Notes under the pieces: model-generated
Told to the model about the DNA's origin: nothing
What the model saw: only the letters and a program-made list of their open reading frames with translations
Databases searched by the model: none
Part shown: piece by piece, positions 38,901 to 42,714 of the stretch
Position numbering within the stretch: the stretch's first letter is position 1
How the letters are laid out: the number at the start of each line of letters is the position of its first letter
Translations under genes and position numbers: made by a program
DNA from: Symbiodinium natans
Taxonomy: Eukaryota > Sar > Dinophyceae > Suessiales > Symbiodiniaceae
NCBI GenBank assembly: GCA_905221605.1
Contig: CAJNDS010000036.1
Span: 310,001 to 374,000, forward strand
Length of the DNA stretch: 64,000 nt
Direction of reading: 5' to 3'

Positions 38901-41900
38901 GTCGAATCTGGGGTCCTGACTTGGAAGTCAGGCATATTTGTAAACACTACACCCGAATCCCCCATTAGGGTGTATTCCAAATGACCTCAACATCTTTTCG
39001 TTTCGGCGCTGGCCCAGCTAGGCCGTAAACCCCAACAGTCTTAGTTCCAGGCGGTAAGGTAGTGATGCCTATGAACATACTGGAAAAGTCAAATAGCTCA
39101 TTATAAAGATTGCGCACGCGAACTGTGATGCAAGCGTACTGAAAGACTAGGTTTATCCGGTGGTGGATTGTCAAGTCACGAACGACCGAGTCAAGATGGA
39201 CCTCGAAACAGAGTCAGGTTTGAATGGGGCGCTGTAGATGTCTTTCTTAGTATTCACACCGCGGGCACAATAATTAGCATACAAGTCCGCATCAAAAACT
39301 ATCAACCATAGCATAATTTCGTGCATTTCGTCAACTGATTTACAACAATCTGCGGGTTGAAATAGCATGTTTAAGAAGAATGCGCCGCAAATGCTGTACG
39401 CAAAAGACCGGTTCAGTCACACGCTGGTTTATAAGTAATGGGACTGTGCTCACTACATTTACTTCGCCTGTTCACCAAGAGGTTTCTGCTGACGGTGTTC
39501 ATCTGGGTCTTTGACCTGTGTCCAAGCTTATGATCAACCGCCCCTTAGGGTTTAGGGTTTAGGGCCTGAATTACCCGAAGCTTTCTTTCTCTCTAGCTAC
39601 AGTGTTTAGTGGGCTCTACCTACCAATTGAGAGGGAATGCCTTGCCAAGCTTCAGGCAAGCAGACTTACCGGAATCTAAGCCCTAAACCCTAAACCCATA
39701 TGGTCCCTTACCCTTTTCAGAGGGTTCTGAAGTATGGGCCCTTGGGTTTCTTATAGGTATTTAGGGGGTGGATAAAGGGTCACCTTTTAATAGATTTAAG
39801 GCCCATGAGGAGGGACCATTTTACCCCGGATGGCCCTTAGAACCCCTTGACAAAATTCACGAACATGATCCTTTTAAACCCAATAAGGAAAAGTGTAAAA
39901 TGCCCCAAGGGCCTACTGAGTAACTACTCTCAGAGTCCACCAAAAAAGGACCCCATGTTCAGGCGTGAGCCTCTTACCCTTTCTGAAGTATGGGCTTTCT
40001 GGGGTATATAGGGGGTCCTTTTAAGGGCCCATACTAGGGGACCCTTAGTAGTCCACCAAAAAGGTATCCTTGGTAAAGGCCGGTGGCCTATTTATCTGTT
40101 GCCCCTATACCTTAACATAGCCCCTAGATACCCTAGTAAGAACCCCCCCTGCAAAACCGAAACCCTACTTAAAGAGACCGCCAACCCATATAAGCTATCC
40201 GATCAAATTCGGGCGTGGGCCTGGGAGCACTGGCAGCTGCTGTAAGTTGGCCGTCTTCGAGTGCATCAAGCCAGCAGCCTGTCGGGTTTAGGGGTTGAGG
40301 CTCTGGAAACCCTAAACCCTAAACCCCAAACCCTAAACCCTAAACCCTAACCTTGCAAGACTTCCAGGCCCCAAGAGAAAACCAGGGATTGAGTGGACAA
40401 CCCTTCCCCCCCCCCCCCCCCGCCCTTTTGGCTTAAAGGGGTCGTATTCACAAGGATCCTGGAGCCCTGAACTCTAAAACAACCCCAAGCCCTAAAGGTT
40501 TAGGGTGTAGGGTTTAGGGTTTAGGGTTTAGGGTCCAGGGTTTAGGGTTTAGGATTTAGGGTTCAGGGTTTTAAACCCCAAATGAACCAAAAACCGGACT
40601 AAGGCCGAATTCTGAGCCCGAGATTTTTCGAGCGCAGATCCTGGGCGCGCACGCTCAACATGGCTTACGGTCTTTTTTGGGGGACTATGCCCTCCTGGAA
40701 CCCTAGTTAAATTAATTAAAAAACTACAAAAAATAGTATTCCCGTGGCTCTTTATCGAAAAAACACAAAACATAGTCGTTGTTCAGGGGGCTTTCGGGGA
40801 ATCCTACCACCCCCGATGCCCTTCTTGGCTGCGGTTTAGGGTTTTTTGAGGTTCGGGTTTGGGAGCTTTGGGCTTTGGGATTTAGGGCTTTAGGCTTCGG
40901 AGGTTACTGCGGCTTGTATAAGGAGCTTTCAGTTGAGTTGCCTGAAAAAGGATCTGTATATATATATATACTATATATGATATATATATATACTTCCTTG
41001 CTGAGGCATTGTAAACACCCTAAACCCTAGAAGCCCCTGAGCCCTGAGCACTGCAAGTTCCGTCCAACATGGTGACTGCGCCCAATACCCCAGGCTAGGT
41101 ATACCGTTCAACCAGGCCCGAGACTGTGCACAATCAGGGGGTTCTATATTGAAGCAATGGAGGAAGCTGAAAAAAACAACTAAATTAAATTGGAAGCCTG
41201 CAGCCCTAAGAACCCTAAAACCCCCTAAAGCCCCTAAACCCCAAAAAGCCTCAGCCCTACACCCCCTGCACACCCGAAAGCCCAAAAAAACCACGACATC
41301 CCGAAGCCTTACTTGAAGGTTCAGGTGTAATTCTAAGTAGGGGTTTTTAAGAAGGGTAACAACCGTCTTAGTTGCTGAGTTCATACGTCCCGCAAAAAAG
41401 GTGTACACTTTCAGTTCTATAGGGGATTATCGTATCCCCAGAGAGTGTAAAGTGTGCTCACCCAGCTACTAGGTAGTTATACTTTTGTAAGCTCAGGGTA
41501 CTTCTACCCCTACTTACAAGCACCCCTGATCATGCACCCCAAGCATCCCAAACCCAAGAACCCTAAACCCTAAACCCTAACCCTAAACCCTCAACTCGAA
41601 GAGGCCCCAAATAATCCGAAGTTCTATTTCCCCAAAGCCCCTCAACCCTACCACCTACAAAATCCAAACCCTAGCAGCCTTCGTTGGCCGGACGCCCGGC
41701 AGGGCGCTCGGGTCCGCGCTATTTGGCCGCTCGTTCTGGGAGGTAGGGGGTTAGGGTTTCGGGTTTTAGGAAGGTAAACGGGTCAAAGAAGGTTTGTGAT
41801 TCAGGTGGTTTGTAGAGTTTGGGGCTGCAGGGCTGAGGCTGGAGTAAGTAAGCCCCCCTACCCTCCAAGAAGGTTCTTTCTGAAGGTTCTTTCTGAAACC

Positions 41901-42254
41901 CTAAACCCTAAACCCCAAACCCTAAACCCACCCCAAACATGTACCTGTGGTATACTTGGGCTTTACTCGAAGCTTCGCGCGTAGCACAAAAGCAGGTTTC
42001 TAAGTGCCCTGTCCTGATTTCCCTAAACCCTAAAACCCTACACCCTAAACCCGAAGTTATGCCAACTTGCAAGCTCATGGACCCGAAACTCTCAACCCCA
42101 AGTCATGCCAACTTGCGATCTCATGGACCCGAAGCCCTAAACCCTAAACCCTAAAAACTCACTCGGCGGCAGCTCGACTGACATGCTGAGTGCGAAACCG
42201 CGACATCGAGGTCAACGCGGCCTACTACATTCTGCGCAGCGACTGCCGCGAGTC
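527..42254 (-). CDS. Spliced gene model: HCN/CNG/EAG-type six-TM cation channel (33 exons traced, 3' end outside window)
   Basis: Thirty-three islands on the minus strand join with consistent phase into about 1.54 kb of coding sequence (about 514 residues) spread over 41.7 kb. The order is a cytoplasmic N-terminus (exons 42254-30127), pre-S1 and S1 (28720-27373), S1-S2 and S2 (24724-23255), S3 (22311-22270), S3-S4 and S4 (21077-19041), S4-S5 linker (18079), S5 (16787-16125), turret and pore helix (13648-10493), filter loop (9259), S6 (8657-8137), C-linker (8137-527). From the pre-S1 region to the C-linker the joined peptide aligns almost gap-free, from memory, with the voltage-gated/cyclic-nucleotide channel superfamily. 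The CNBD would lie left of position 527, outside the window. The expected role is cation conductance across a membrane. The 5' end is not certain: exons at 44-48 kb may also belong. Ion selectivity cannot be read because GYG is absent. Confidence 0.85.
628..808. repeat. TTTAGGG telomere-like array
   Basis: About 25 heptamers, mostly TTTAGGG with TTTGGGG and GTGTGGGG-type variants. It is interior to the 1306-bp intron and faces the CCCTAAA array at 1140-1160. Confidence 0.9.
1187..1300. repeat. Poly-G tract
   Basis: Near-continuous G run broken by single C/T. Its length is liable to assembly error. Followed by TA-rich microsatellite (1335-1430) and TTA-rich sequence (1440-1545). Confidence 0.9.
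1871..1925 (-). CDS. Channel exon: C-linker
   Basis: After AG|G it reads RTPEEDIELLAFISEPLR. The motif LLxxISEPLR is the signature of protist HCN/CNG C-linkers. The donor GTGGAG repeats the first six bases of the next exon (GTGGAG at 564), giving a 7-bp direct repeat (GGTGGAG) around the 1306-bp intron. A second GT (CAG|GTATGC) lies 18 nt downstream, but using it would duplicate the VEL segment, so I prefer the earlier site. Confidence 0.88.
2615..2655 (-). CDS. Channel exon: C-linker
   Basis: Acceptor CTCAG|GTCC and donor CG|GCCTGG (GC type). Reads VQRNAQHAMDEMK and supplies the first two bases of the following Arg codon. The spacing between the previous ISSRPGLW segment and the next RTPEED segment matches the C-linker A'-B' helices. 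Flanks on the plus strand are CCCTAAGTC on the left and TTTAGAGTTTAGGG on the right. Confidence 0.85.
2807..2930. repeat. CCCTTAAA 8-mer array
   Basis: About 14 copies of an octamer that is the telomere heptamer with one extra T, locally homogenised. Confidence 0.9.
3356..3600 (-). CDS. Cys-rich open island, possible exon or nested gene fragment
   Basis: About 80 codons open on the minus strand with seven Cys (contains GCGPSRKCPRGTFCPGNFGG) and a perfect GTAAGA donor at 3351-3355. The plus strand is open as well (FFLEVVNVDRVPRIPNGRP), with a pyrimidine-rich tract and CAG acceptor at 3340-3366. The Cys spacing suggests an extracellular domain on the minus reading. It does not belong to the channel chain. 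Product unknown. Confidence 0.4.
4550..5612. repeat. Hairpin satellite A (TTATTGAAAT...ATTTCAATAA)
   Basis: At least 14 copies of an imperfect palindrome of about 30 bp, CCCTTATTGAAAT with its reverse complement ATTTCAATAAGGG. Copies are about 47 bp apart at the left end and about 100 bp apart further right, where spacers carry AACTAAGAAC and its inverse GTTCTTAGTT. Arms stay paired while the loop and spacers vary. Confidence 0.85.
5955..6522. repeat. Hairpin satellite B (CTCGAGTTTCCAAAATTCC)
   Basis: Inverted pairs of TTTGGAATTTTGGAAACTCGAGG and its complement repeat about eight times, with ATCCAAAAATCGAG between. All six frames look open because the unit lacks stop codons; these are not genes. 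Confidence 0.85.
6906..6950 (-). CDS. Channel exon: post-S6 / C-linker A' helix
   Basis: Reads EYLKENHISSRPGLW after GCAAG|G. The pattern YLKENxIS follows S6 in this channel family at the expected distance from TRLSIARSK. The 3' boundary shares a G with the next exon (TG|GC...CA|GG or TGG|CT...AG|G), so it is uncertain by one base. The next intron is the largest in the gene, about 4.25 kb. Confidence 0.88.
7217..7288. other. Unassigned island between exons 7662 and 6950
   Basis: A 70-bp GC-richer stretch flanked by CCCTAAA on both sides. It is open on minus (LQALDREASSPDLICSAH), but the channel exons on either side join without it, so it is either alternative or not coding. Confidence 0.3.
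7662..7688 (-). CDS. Channel micro-exon (27 nt), post-S6 linker
   Basis: Nine codons, ETTKLAALK, between acceptor CACCAG|G and donor AAG|GACAAG (GA type). It exactly fills the gap between TRLSIARSK and EYLKENHIS; the resulting 20-residue segment has the usual length for the S6-to-C-linker joint. Without homology on both sides an exon this short would be invisible. Confidence 0.82.
8137..8194 (-). CDS. Channel exon: S6 cytoplasmic end
   Basis: Reads SIVSSITTSMTRLSIARSK. The SxxSSIT-x-x-MTRL segment is the conserved lower S6 of protist CNG/HCN-like channels. Acceptor CACGAG|G, donor AAG|GCCTGC (GC). Flanked by CCCTAAA on the left and TTTAGGG on the right of the plus strand. Confidence 0.92.
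8604..8657 (-). CDS. Channel exon: S6
   Basis: Reads YERTYSVIALLLCFILS and is completed by an Ala codon split with the next exon. The joined ERTYSV...SSIT aligns without a gap to the S6 of the family. Acceptor ACCGAG|G; donor GC|GTGGGG. Bounded by CCCTAAA and TTTAGGG arrays. Confidence 0.92.
9228..9259 (-). CDS. Channel exon: selectivity-filter to S6 loop
   Basis: Reads AGSTDVYPSN plus a split Ala. It connects the pore helix (WSLTQF) to S6 (ERTYSV), where protist members usually have TPAS-x-(D/E)V-x-P-x-N. There is no GYG. Acceptor GGAAG|G; donor GC|GCACC. Confidence 0.86.
9260..10492. other. Channel intron with 10-mer minisatellite
   Basis: Contains two small unassigned islands (9310-9440, 9840-9900), the 9690-9806 repeat and telomere-like arrays. 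Nothing recognised as coding. Confidence 0.5.
9690..9806. repeat. 10-bp minisatellite GTTTTGGGGA
   Basis: About 11 tandem copies inside a TTTAGGG context, probably derived from it. Confidence 0.9.
10493..10544 (-). CDS. Channel exon: pore helix
   Basis: Reads GIYPLYMLSYHWSLTQF. The HWSLTQF core is the pore helix of dinoflagellate-type channels. Acceptor GCCAAG|G; donor TTT|GTGCGC (GT). The surrounding 150 bp are not telomere-like, so this island is larger than the exon itself. Confidence 0.9.
11799..11896. mobile_element. MITE-like palindromic element, family D copy 1
   Basis: Starts GTCCAGTAACCTGGGG and ends AAAGGTTACCTACTCTACTA. Its ends recur almost unchanged at 23545-23647, while the middle has diverged. 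Short, non-coding, with partly inverted ends (GTAACCT / AGGTTAC). Confidence 0.6.
12418..12590. repeat. 10-bp AT satellite TATTATACTA
   Basis: About 16 tandem copies, nearly perfect, following a (TTA)n stretch. Confidence 0.92.
13615..13648 (-). CDS. Channel exon: S5-pore turret
   Basis: Reads SWLQQARFQD with split codons at both ends. SW after S5 is the usual turret start. Two donors are possible because CAAGACTTGC occurs twice in tandem: the exon ends at 13615 or, if the second copy is used, at 13597, adding six residues. Both keep the phase. Confidence 0.82.
13649..16124. other. Channel intron (2.5 kb)
   Basis: Contains a TTA/GAT-type microsatellite with (TA)n (13978-14340), a GGGTTAA array (14508-14622), open islands at 15160-15480 with no recognised product, a small island with a plus-strand GTAAGG donor at 15655-15715, and telomere-like arrays (15575-15655, 15720-15832, 16020-16104). 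Confidence 0.5.
14508..14622. repeat. GGGTTAA heptamer array
   Basis: About 16 copies of a one-base variant of the telomere heptamer, homogenised. Confidence 0.9.
16125..16155 (-). CDS. Channel exon: S5 outer end
   Basis: Reads VLACAWRPWH plus a split Gly, directly after VWVNH of the previous exon. NH-x-x-AC-x-W is the conserved outer half of S5. Acceptor CCGAG|G; donor G|GTTTTTT. Bounded by CCCTAAA on the left and TTTAGGG on the right. Confidence 0.86.
16728..16787 (-). CDS. Channel exon: S5
   Basis: Twenty codons, VSRIVLGICKIFIFLVWVNH, a hydrophobic helix ending in the S5 signature W-x-NH. Acceptor ATGCAG|G; donor CAC|GCAGGG (GC). Telomere-like arrays begin a few dozen bases away on both sides. 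Confidence 0.92.
16843..17027. repeat. TTTAGGG array with internal TTGAGGG block
   Basis: About 26 heptamers. Seven consecutive ones are TTGAGGG, bracketed by the standard type. Confidence 0.92.
18046..18079 (-). CDS. Channel exon: S4-S5 linker
   Basis: Reads TMDDLRDRLNS, the S4-S5 linker (family pattern DD(L/F)-x-(D/E)R(I/L)NSE). The upstream junction shares AGCAC with the previous exon, so the acceptor could shift by a few bases. An alternative acceptor at 18108 (ACAG|GAAT) would add about ten residues. The donor is read as GA (TCC|GAACC), but a Glu codon may be retained. Confidence 0.75.
18081..18180. repeat. Tandem duplication of the acceptor region before the S4-S5 exon
   Basis: TTAGCGGGCAGCCGGCAGTG... 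at 18081 recurs as TTAGCGGACAGCCGGCGGTG... at 18137, period 56 bp with about 80% identity. The exon-proximal copy carries the splice acceptor. Confidence 0.75.
19041..19097 (-). CDS. Channel exon: S4 (degenerate voltage sensor)
   Basis: Reads RLLNVNQLPESVRVLLLGS after CCCAG|G. It sits where S4 is expected, between ARMG and TMDDL, with correct phase. Arg occurs at the first and thirteenth positions; the residues between at three-residue spacing are Asn, Gln and Glu instead of Arg. The donor side is ambiguous because of the shared AGCAC. Confidence 0.68.
19477..19716 (+). CDS. Open island on plus strand, unknown product
   Basis: About 79 codons ending in TAA, with a helical, protein-like section RQKLLRRLAMLLMELLGQSV and a plausible AG|G acceptor (GTGTAG|GCGAG) inside. 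It lies within the 19098-21033 intron of the minus-strand channel. It could be a terminal exon of an overlapping plus-strand gene or a mobile gene fragment. I recognise no domain. Confidence 0.42.
   Translation: MVHGVSDPLLTCRRVRQKLLRRLAMLLMELLGQSVPPLAVREHRQAIAAALVANDGRPSVSEKGTFLCSNPKHLQAYWI
20334..20453. repeat. Poly-C tract
   Basis: Nearly pure C, broken by a few G/T. The length in the assembly should not be trusted. Confidence 0.9.
21034..21077 (-). CDS. Channel exon: S3-S4 junction
   Basis: Reads VAIGGVGSLNAARM and a split Gly. SL-x-A-x-R-M is typical for the start of S4. Acceptor CTGCAG|G; donor GG|GAAGAC (GA). Flanks are CCCTAAACCC on the left and a 180-bp TTTAGGG array on the right. 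Confidence 0.76.
21103..21288. repeat. TTTAGGG array with TTTAGGC block
   Basis: About 26 heptamers with four consecutive TTTAGGC units in the middle. It begins about 25 bp upstream (coding sense) of the S3-S4 exon acceptor. Confidence 0.92.
22270..22311 (-). CDS. Channel exon: S3
   Basis: Reads VIPHYARTWMSLAL. HY-x-RTW-x-x-L at the start of S3 follows MRPEK in this family at exactly this distance. Acceptor CCGGAG|G; the 3' junction shares a G (GC donor if shifted by one). Confidence 0.84.
23255..23344 (-). CDS. Channel exon: S2 and S2-S3 loop
   Basis: The longest channel exon, 30 codons. It contains FWSVDFPLSFVTGYML and later VEMRPEK, the conserved S2 (FW-x-x-D...(F/V)TGY) and S2-S3 loop of HCN/EAG-like channels. 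Acceptor AATCAG|G; donor AAG|GTGCGA. The open frame runs on past the donor for 30 more codons without homology. Confidence 0.93.
23545..23647. mobile_element. MITE-like palindromic element, family D copy 2
   Basis: Same termini as 11799-11896 (TTGTCCAGTAACCTGGGG ... GGTTACCTACTCTACTACTA), with a diverged centre. A third, weaker relative is near 62150-62240. Confidence 0.6.
24662..24724 (-). CDS. Channel exon: S1 end and S1-S2 loop
   Basis: Reads MIPLSLFDLGPSVVLDFI and then AWI. YE-x-x-MIPL-x-x-F is the family's S1 exit, and the segment leads into S2 (RLFWSVD). Acceptor GCCAG|A (not AG|G); donor ATC|GCCCCA (GC). Confidence 0.88.
25357..25600. repeat. 51-bp minisatellite, about 5 copies
   Basis: Exact 51-bp period (ACTGGGAGGCTGTGCGTTCG... 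at 25411, 25462, 25513, 25564), with a diverged first copy. 51 bp is 17 codons and the array is stop-free in several frames on both strands, so it gives long false ORFs. Confidence 0.9.
26748..26829. mobile_element. MITE-like element, family A (18-bp perfect TIR)
   Basis: Begins CTACTTGGAGGTTCATGG and ends with its exact reverse complement CCATGAACCTCCAAGTAG, 82 bp in all. Relatives with the same termini occur near 24838-24966, 35253-35310, 53697-53790, 55880-55975 and 63480-63649. Confidence 0.72.
27373..27416 (-). CDS. Channel exon: S1
   Basis: Reads WDSSACLFVLYECV with a split Cys before it. WD-x-x-x-x-x-x-x-LY(D/E) is the standard S1 start. Acceptor TTGAG|G; donor GTG|GTGCGC. Confidence 0.9.
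27737..27818. repeat. TTTAGGG array
   Basis: Eleven uninterrupted heptamers in the intron between the S1 and pre-S1 exons. Confidence 0.92.
28308..28432. repeat. CCCTCAAA 8-mer array
   Basis: About 14 homogenised octamers, another local derivative of the telomere-like heptamer. A CCCCTAAA octamer block follows at 28555-28590. Confidence 0.9.
28653..28720 (-). CDS. Channel exon: pre-S1 segment
   Basis: Reads CAQRVRSRIMPLMISPNATF followed by RS and one base of the split Cys. The pattern (I/V)-x-P-N-x-x-(F/L)R-x-x-WD precedes S1 in this superfamily. Acceptor GCGCAG|G; donor T|GCCGGG (GC). The plus strand is also open here (see rejected items). Confidence 0.87.
29640..29840. repeat. Degenerate tandem repeat, about 45 bp
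   Basis: Four to five diverged copies of a unit with GCTGCAAAT/GCTGCGAA and AGCTC/GGCTC. Both strands stay open through it; no product recognised. Confidence 0.6.
30127..30167 (-). CDS. Channel N-terminal exon
   Basis: Reads IQRPTRNPRAAWL and two bases of a Gln codon; phase fits both neighbours, with donor CA|GTCGAC. A second frame is also open (a Ser/Glu-rich peptide containing SDTESESS), so the frame rests on phase continuity alone. The upstream junction shares a G (AA|GC...CA|G). Confidence 0.58.
30168..30282. other. 115-bp intron made of telomere-like repeats
   Basis: Between channel exons 30283-30312 and 30127-30167. Apart from about 15 bp at one end it is entirely TTTAGGG and one-base variants (TTAGGGC, GTTAGGG, TTCAGGG). 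Confidence 0.6.
30283..30312 (-). CDS. Channel N-terminal exon (30 nt)
   Basis: Reads DILRYLEMIK after ACCATCAG|G; the donor shares a G (AA|GCCC). It is followed by a 115-bp intron made almost wholly of telomere-like repeats. No recognised domain. Confidence 0.6.
30725..30811. mobile_element. MITE-like element, family B
   Basis: Ends are TTGGGATGTTCCCCCTTGTA and the partly inverted GTATAAGAGGAGCATCCCAA, enclosing AATCCCTATTAAGGACTGTT. The same design recurs at 50213-50297, 50383-50469, 51195-51250 and 52598-52701. Confidence 0.65.
31352..31411 (-). CDS. Channel N-terminal exon, acidic/Ser-rich
   Basis: Reads EASQLAVASQLLDGDGTESD after CGGAG|G, ending at a GA-type donor with a shared G. No domain recognised; probably a disordered cytoplasmic stretch. 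Confidence 0.65.
31822..32050. repeat. CTCCCTAAA / CCCTAAA mixed array
   Basis: A 9-mer variant interspersed with the standard heptamer, running up to the 3' side of the exon at 32054-32111. Confidence 0.88.
32054..32111 (-). CDS. Channel N-terminal exon, basic helix
   Basis: Reads SKAAKNSLTRLKARVAAQG after CGCCAG|G, ending GGG|GTTTAGGG so that the GT donor is part of the telomere-like array itself. Left flank CCCTAAA, right flank a 170-bp TTTAGGG array. Confidence 0.72.
32134..32312. repeat. TTTAGGG array
   Basis: About 25 heptamers starting 20 bp from the acceptor of the exon at 32054-32111. Confidence 0.92.
32790..32813 (-). CDS. Channel N-terminal micro-exon (24 nt)
   Basis: Reads AKMTTFEL after CTGCCAG|G, with a GC donor sharing a G. 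Phase fits the exons on both sides. A longer open frame exists through the donor, so the end is inferred. Confidence 0.58.
33466..33736. other. Open island on both strands, unknown
   Basis: On minus, about 50 codons with stop (contains LQMGRAPRATRVFWQHLPQD). On plus, 70 codons with stop (contains LPEGVQLGFAASAANLLLR). It is free of telomere repeats and sits inside the 32814-34296 intron. I cannot choose the strand. It may be a nested gene or a relic of a mobile element. Confidence 0.4.
34297..34326 (-). CDS. Channel N-terminal exon, basic
   Basis: Reads VKRSLCWRAR after GATGGCAG|G. The donor is placed by phase only (CG|GCGC, shared G). Rich in Arg/Lys; no domain recognised. Confidence 0.58.
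35070..35120 (-). CDS. Channel N-terminal exon
   Basis: Reads VNSSARSSFHSGVAAVE after CCGGAG|G; donor GAAG|GTCACG or one base earlier. High GC at third positions (AAC AGC AGC GCG CGC). Phase-consistent with both neighbours. Confidence 0.68.
36010..36040 (-). CDS. Channel N-terminal exon (31 nt)
   Basis: Reads PGEPGGLAPE after ACCGAG|G, donor GAG|GTTCAG. Gly/Pro-rich linker. The TTTAGGG array starts six bases upstream of the acceptor. Confidence 0.62.
36721..36842. mobile_element. MITE-like element, family C
   Basis: Starts GTAGCCCAGTAGCC and ends GGTACCACTGGGCTAC (inverted ends GTAGCCCAGT / ACTGGGCTAC). Relatives with similar ends are at 38279-38492 and 45467-45575. Confidence 0.6.
37009..37058 (-). 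CDS. Channel N-terminal exon
   Basis: Reads VVFGMVESPEAKTTLDG after TTTCGAG|G, donor GG|GTACTA. The same frame stays open upstream (EPFPHSAFE). Strongly protein-like codon use; no domain named. Confidence 0.7.
37236..37410. repeat. TTTAGGG array
   Basis: About 24 heptamers with two TTAGGGG-type variants near the right end. Confidence 0.92.
38620..38663 (-). CDS. Channel N-terminal exon
   Basis: Reads SPEILDEEQTVIPQ after CTGAAG|G, donor CAG|GCGCGC (GC). The opposite strand is also open, but phase continuity favours minus. Confidence 0.65.
38965..39430 (-). CDS. Two-part open island, unknown product (possible nested gene)
   Basis: Free of telomere repeats, with less GC-biased codons than the channel exons. 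Right part (39430 to about 39200) reads LFQPADCCKSVDEMHEIMLW and ARGVNTKKDIYSAPFK. Left part starts well at TTTCGAG|GTCCATC (about 39205) and reads VHLDSVVRDLTIHHRINLVF and GITTLPPGTKTVGVYG, ending in TAA at 38960-38965. The two are in different frames and overlap, so there is a frameshift, an intron, or two genes. It lies inside channel intron 38664-40220. No family recognised. Confidence 0.45.
40221..40278 (-). CDS. Channel N-terminal exon
   Basis: Reads AAGLMHSKTANLQQLPVLP plus a split Gly after CGACAG|G; GC donor (G|GCCC). Its first 20 bases have a near copy just past the donor of the next exon at about 38.6 kb. Confidence 0.62.
41694..41735 (-). CDS. Channel N-terminal exon
   Basis: Reads NERPNSADPSALPG after CTCCCAG|A, donor GGC|GTCCGG. 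The plus strand here is equally open (AFVGRTPGRALGSALF, then a GTAGGG donor), so strand is inferred from phase continuity. Confidence 0.5.
42199..42254 (-). CDS. Channel N-terminal exon (most 5' in the continuous chain)
   Basis: Reads LAAVAAQNVVGRVDLDVA after GCCAG|G, donor GCG|GTTTCG. The plus strand is open too and ends in TGA (VNAAYYILRSDC...), so strand is not proven. If minus is right, the EF-hand exon at 44751-44837 could precede it in phase. Confidence 0.52.
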
Positions 42255-42576
42255 CTGGCTCGTGCACGTGTGACACGAGCCGGATGTCTCGCCCTGTCAC
42301 AACCAGTGTTCGACAGTTGCGCGTGAAAGCGCCGGTCCAAAGTAAAAGCCACCCAATAGGCTCCGCATCGTTGAACCCACGCGCGCTGACAAACCCTAAG
42401 ACCCTAAACCCTGAACCCTACAGCCTGAACCCTAACCTTACTGCGAGACCTAAGCCCAAAACCCTAAATCCTACATCCAAAGCTTGTTGGCCCTTGGTCA
42501 CTGGCCTAGGGAACCCTAAGCTCTGAAGCCCTGTGAGACAGTAGATAGGTTTAGGGTTTAGGGTTTAGGGTTTAGG

Positions 42577-42620
42577 GTTCAGGGTTCAGGGTTCAGGGTT
42601 CAGGGTTCAGGGTTCAGGGT
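42577..42620. repeat. TTCAGGG heptamer block
   Basis: Six to seven homogenised variant heptamers inside a TTTAGGG array. Confidence 0.9.
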
Positions 42621-42714
42621 AGGGTTTAGGGTTTAGGGTTATCCGCCGACCCCAGCTTTGAGCGGGGGAGGCGCTAGTGAAGACTCCATGGCGTCGGCGT
42701 AACCCCGCACCTTA

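Noticed and set aside
42200..42270. Plus-strand terminal exon VNAAYYILRSDC ... ending in TGA
   Set aside because: Open and attractive, but the minus reading continues the phase chain of twelve further exons; kept only as a caution on strand.
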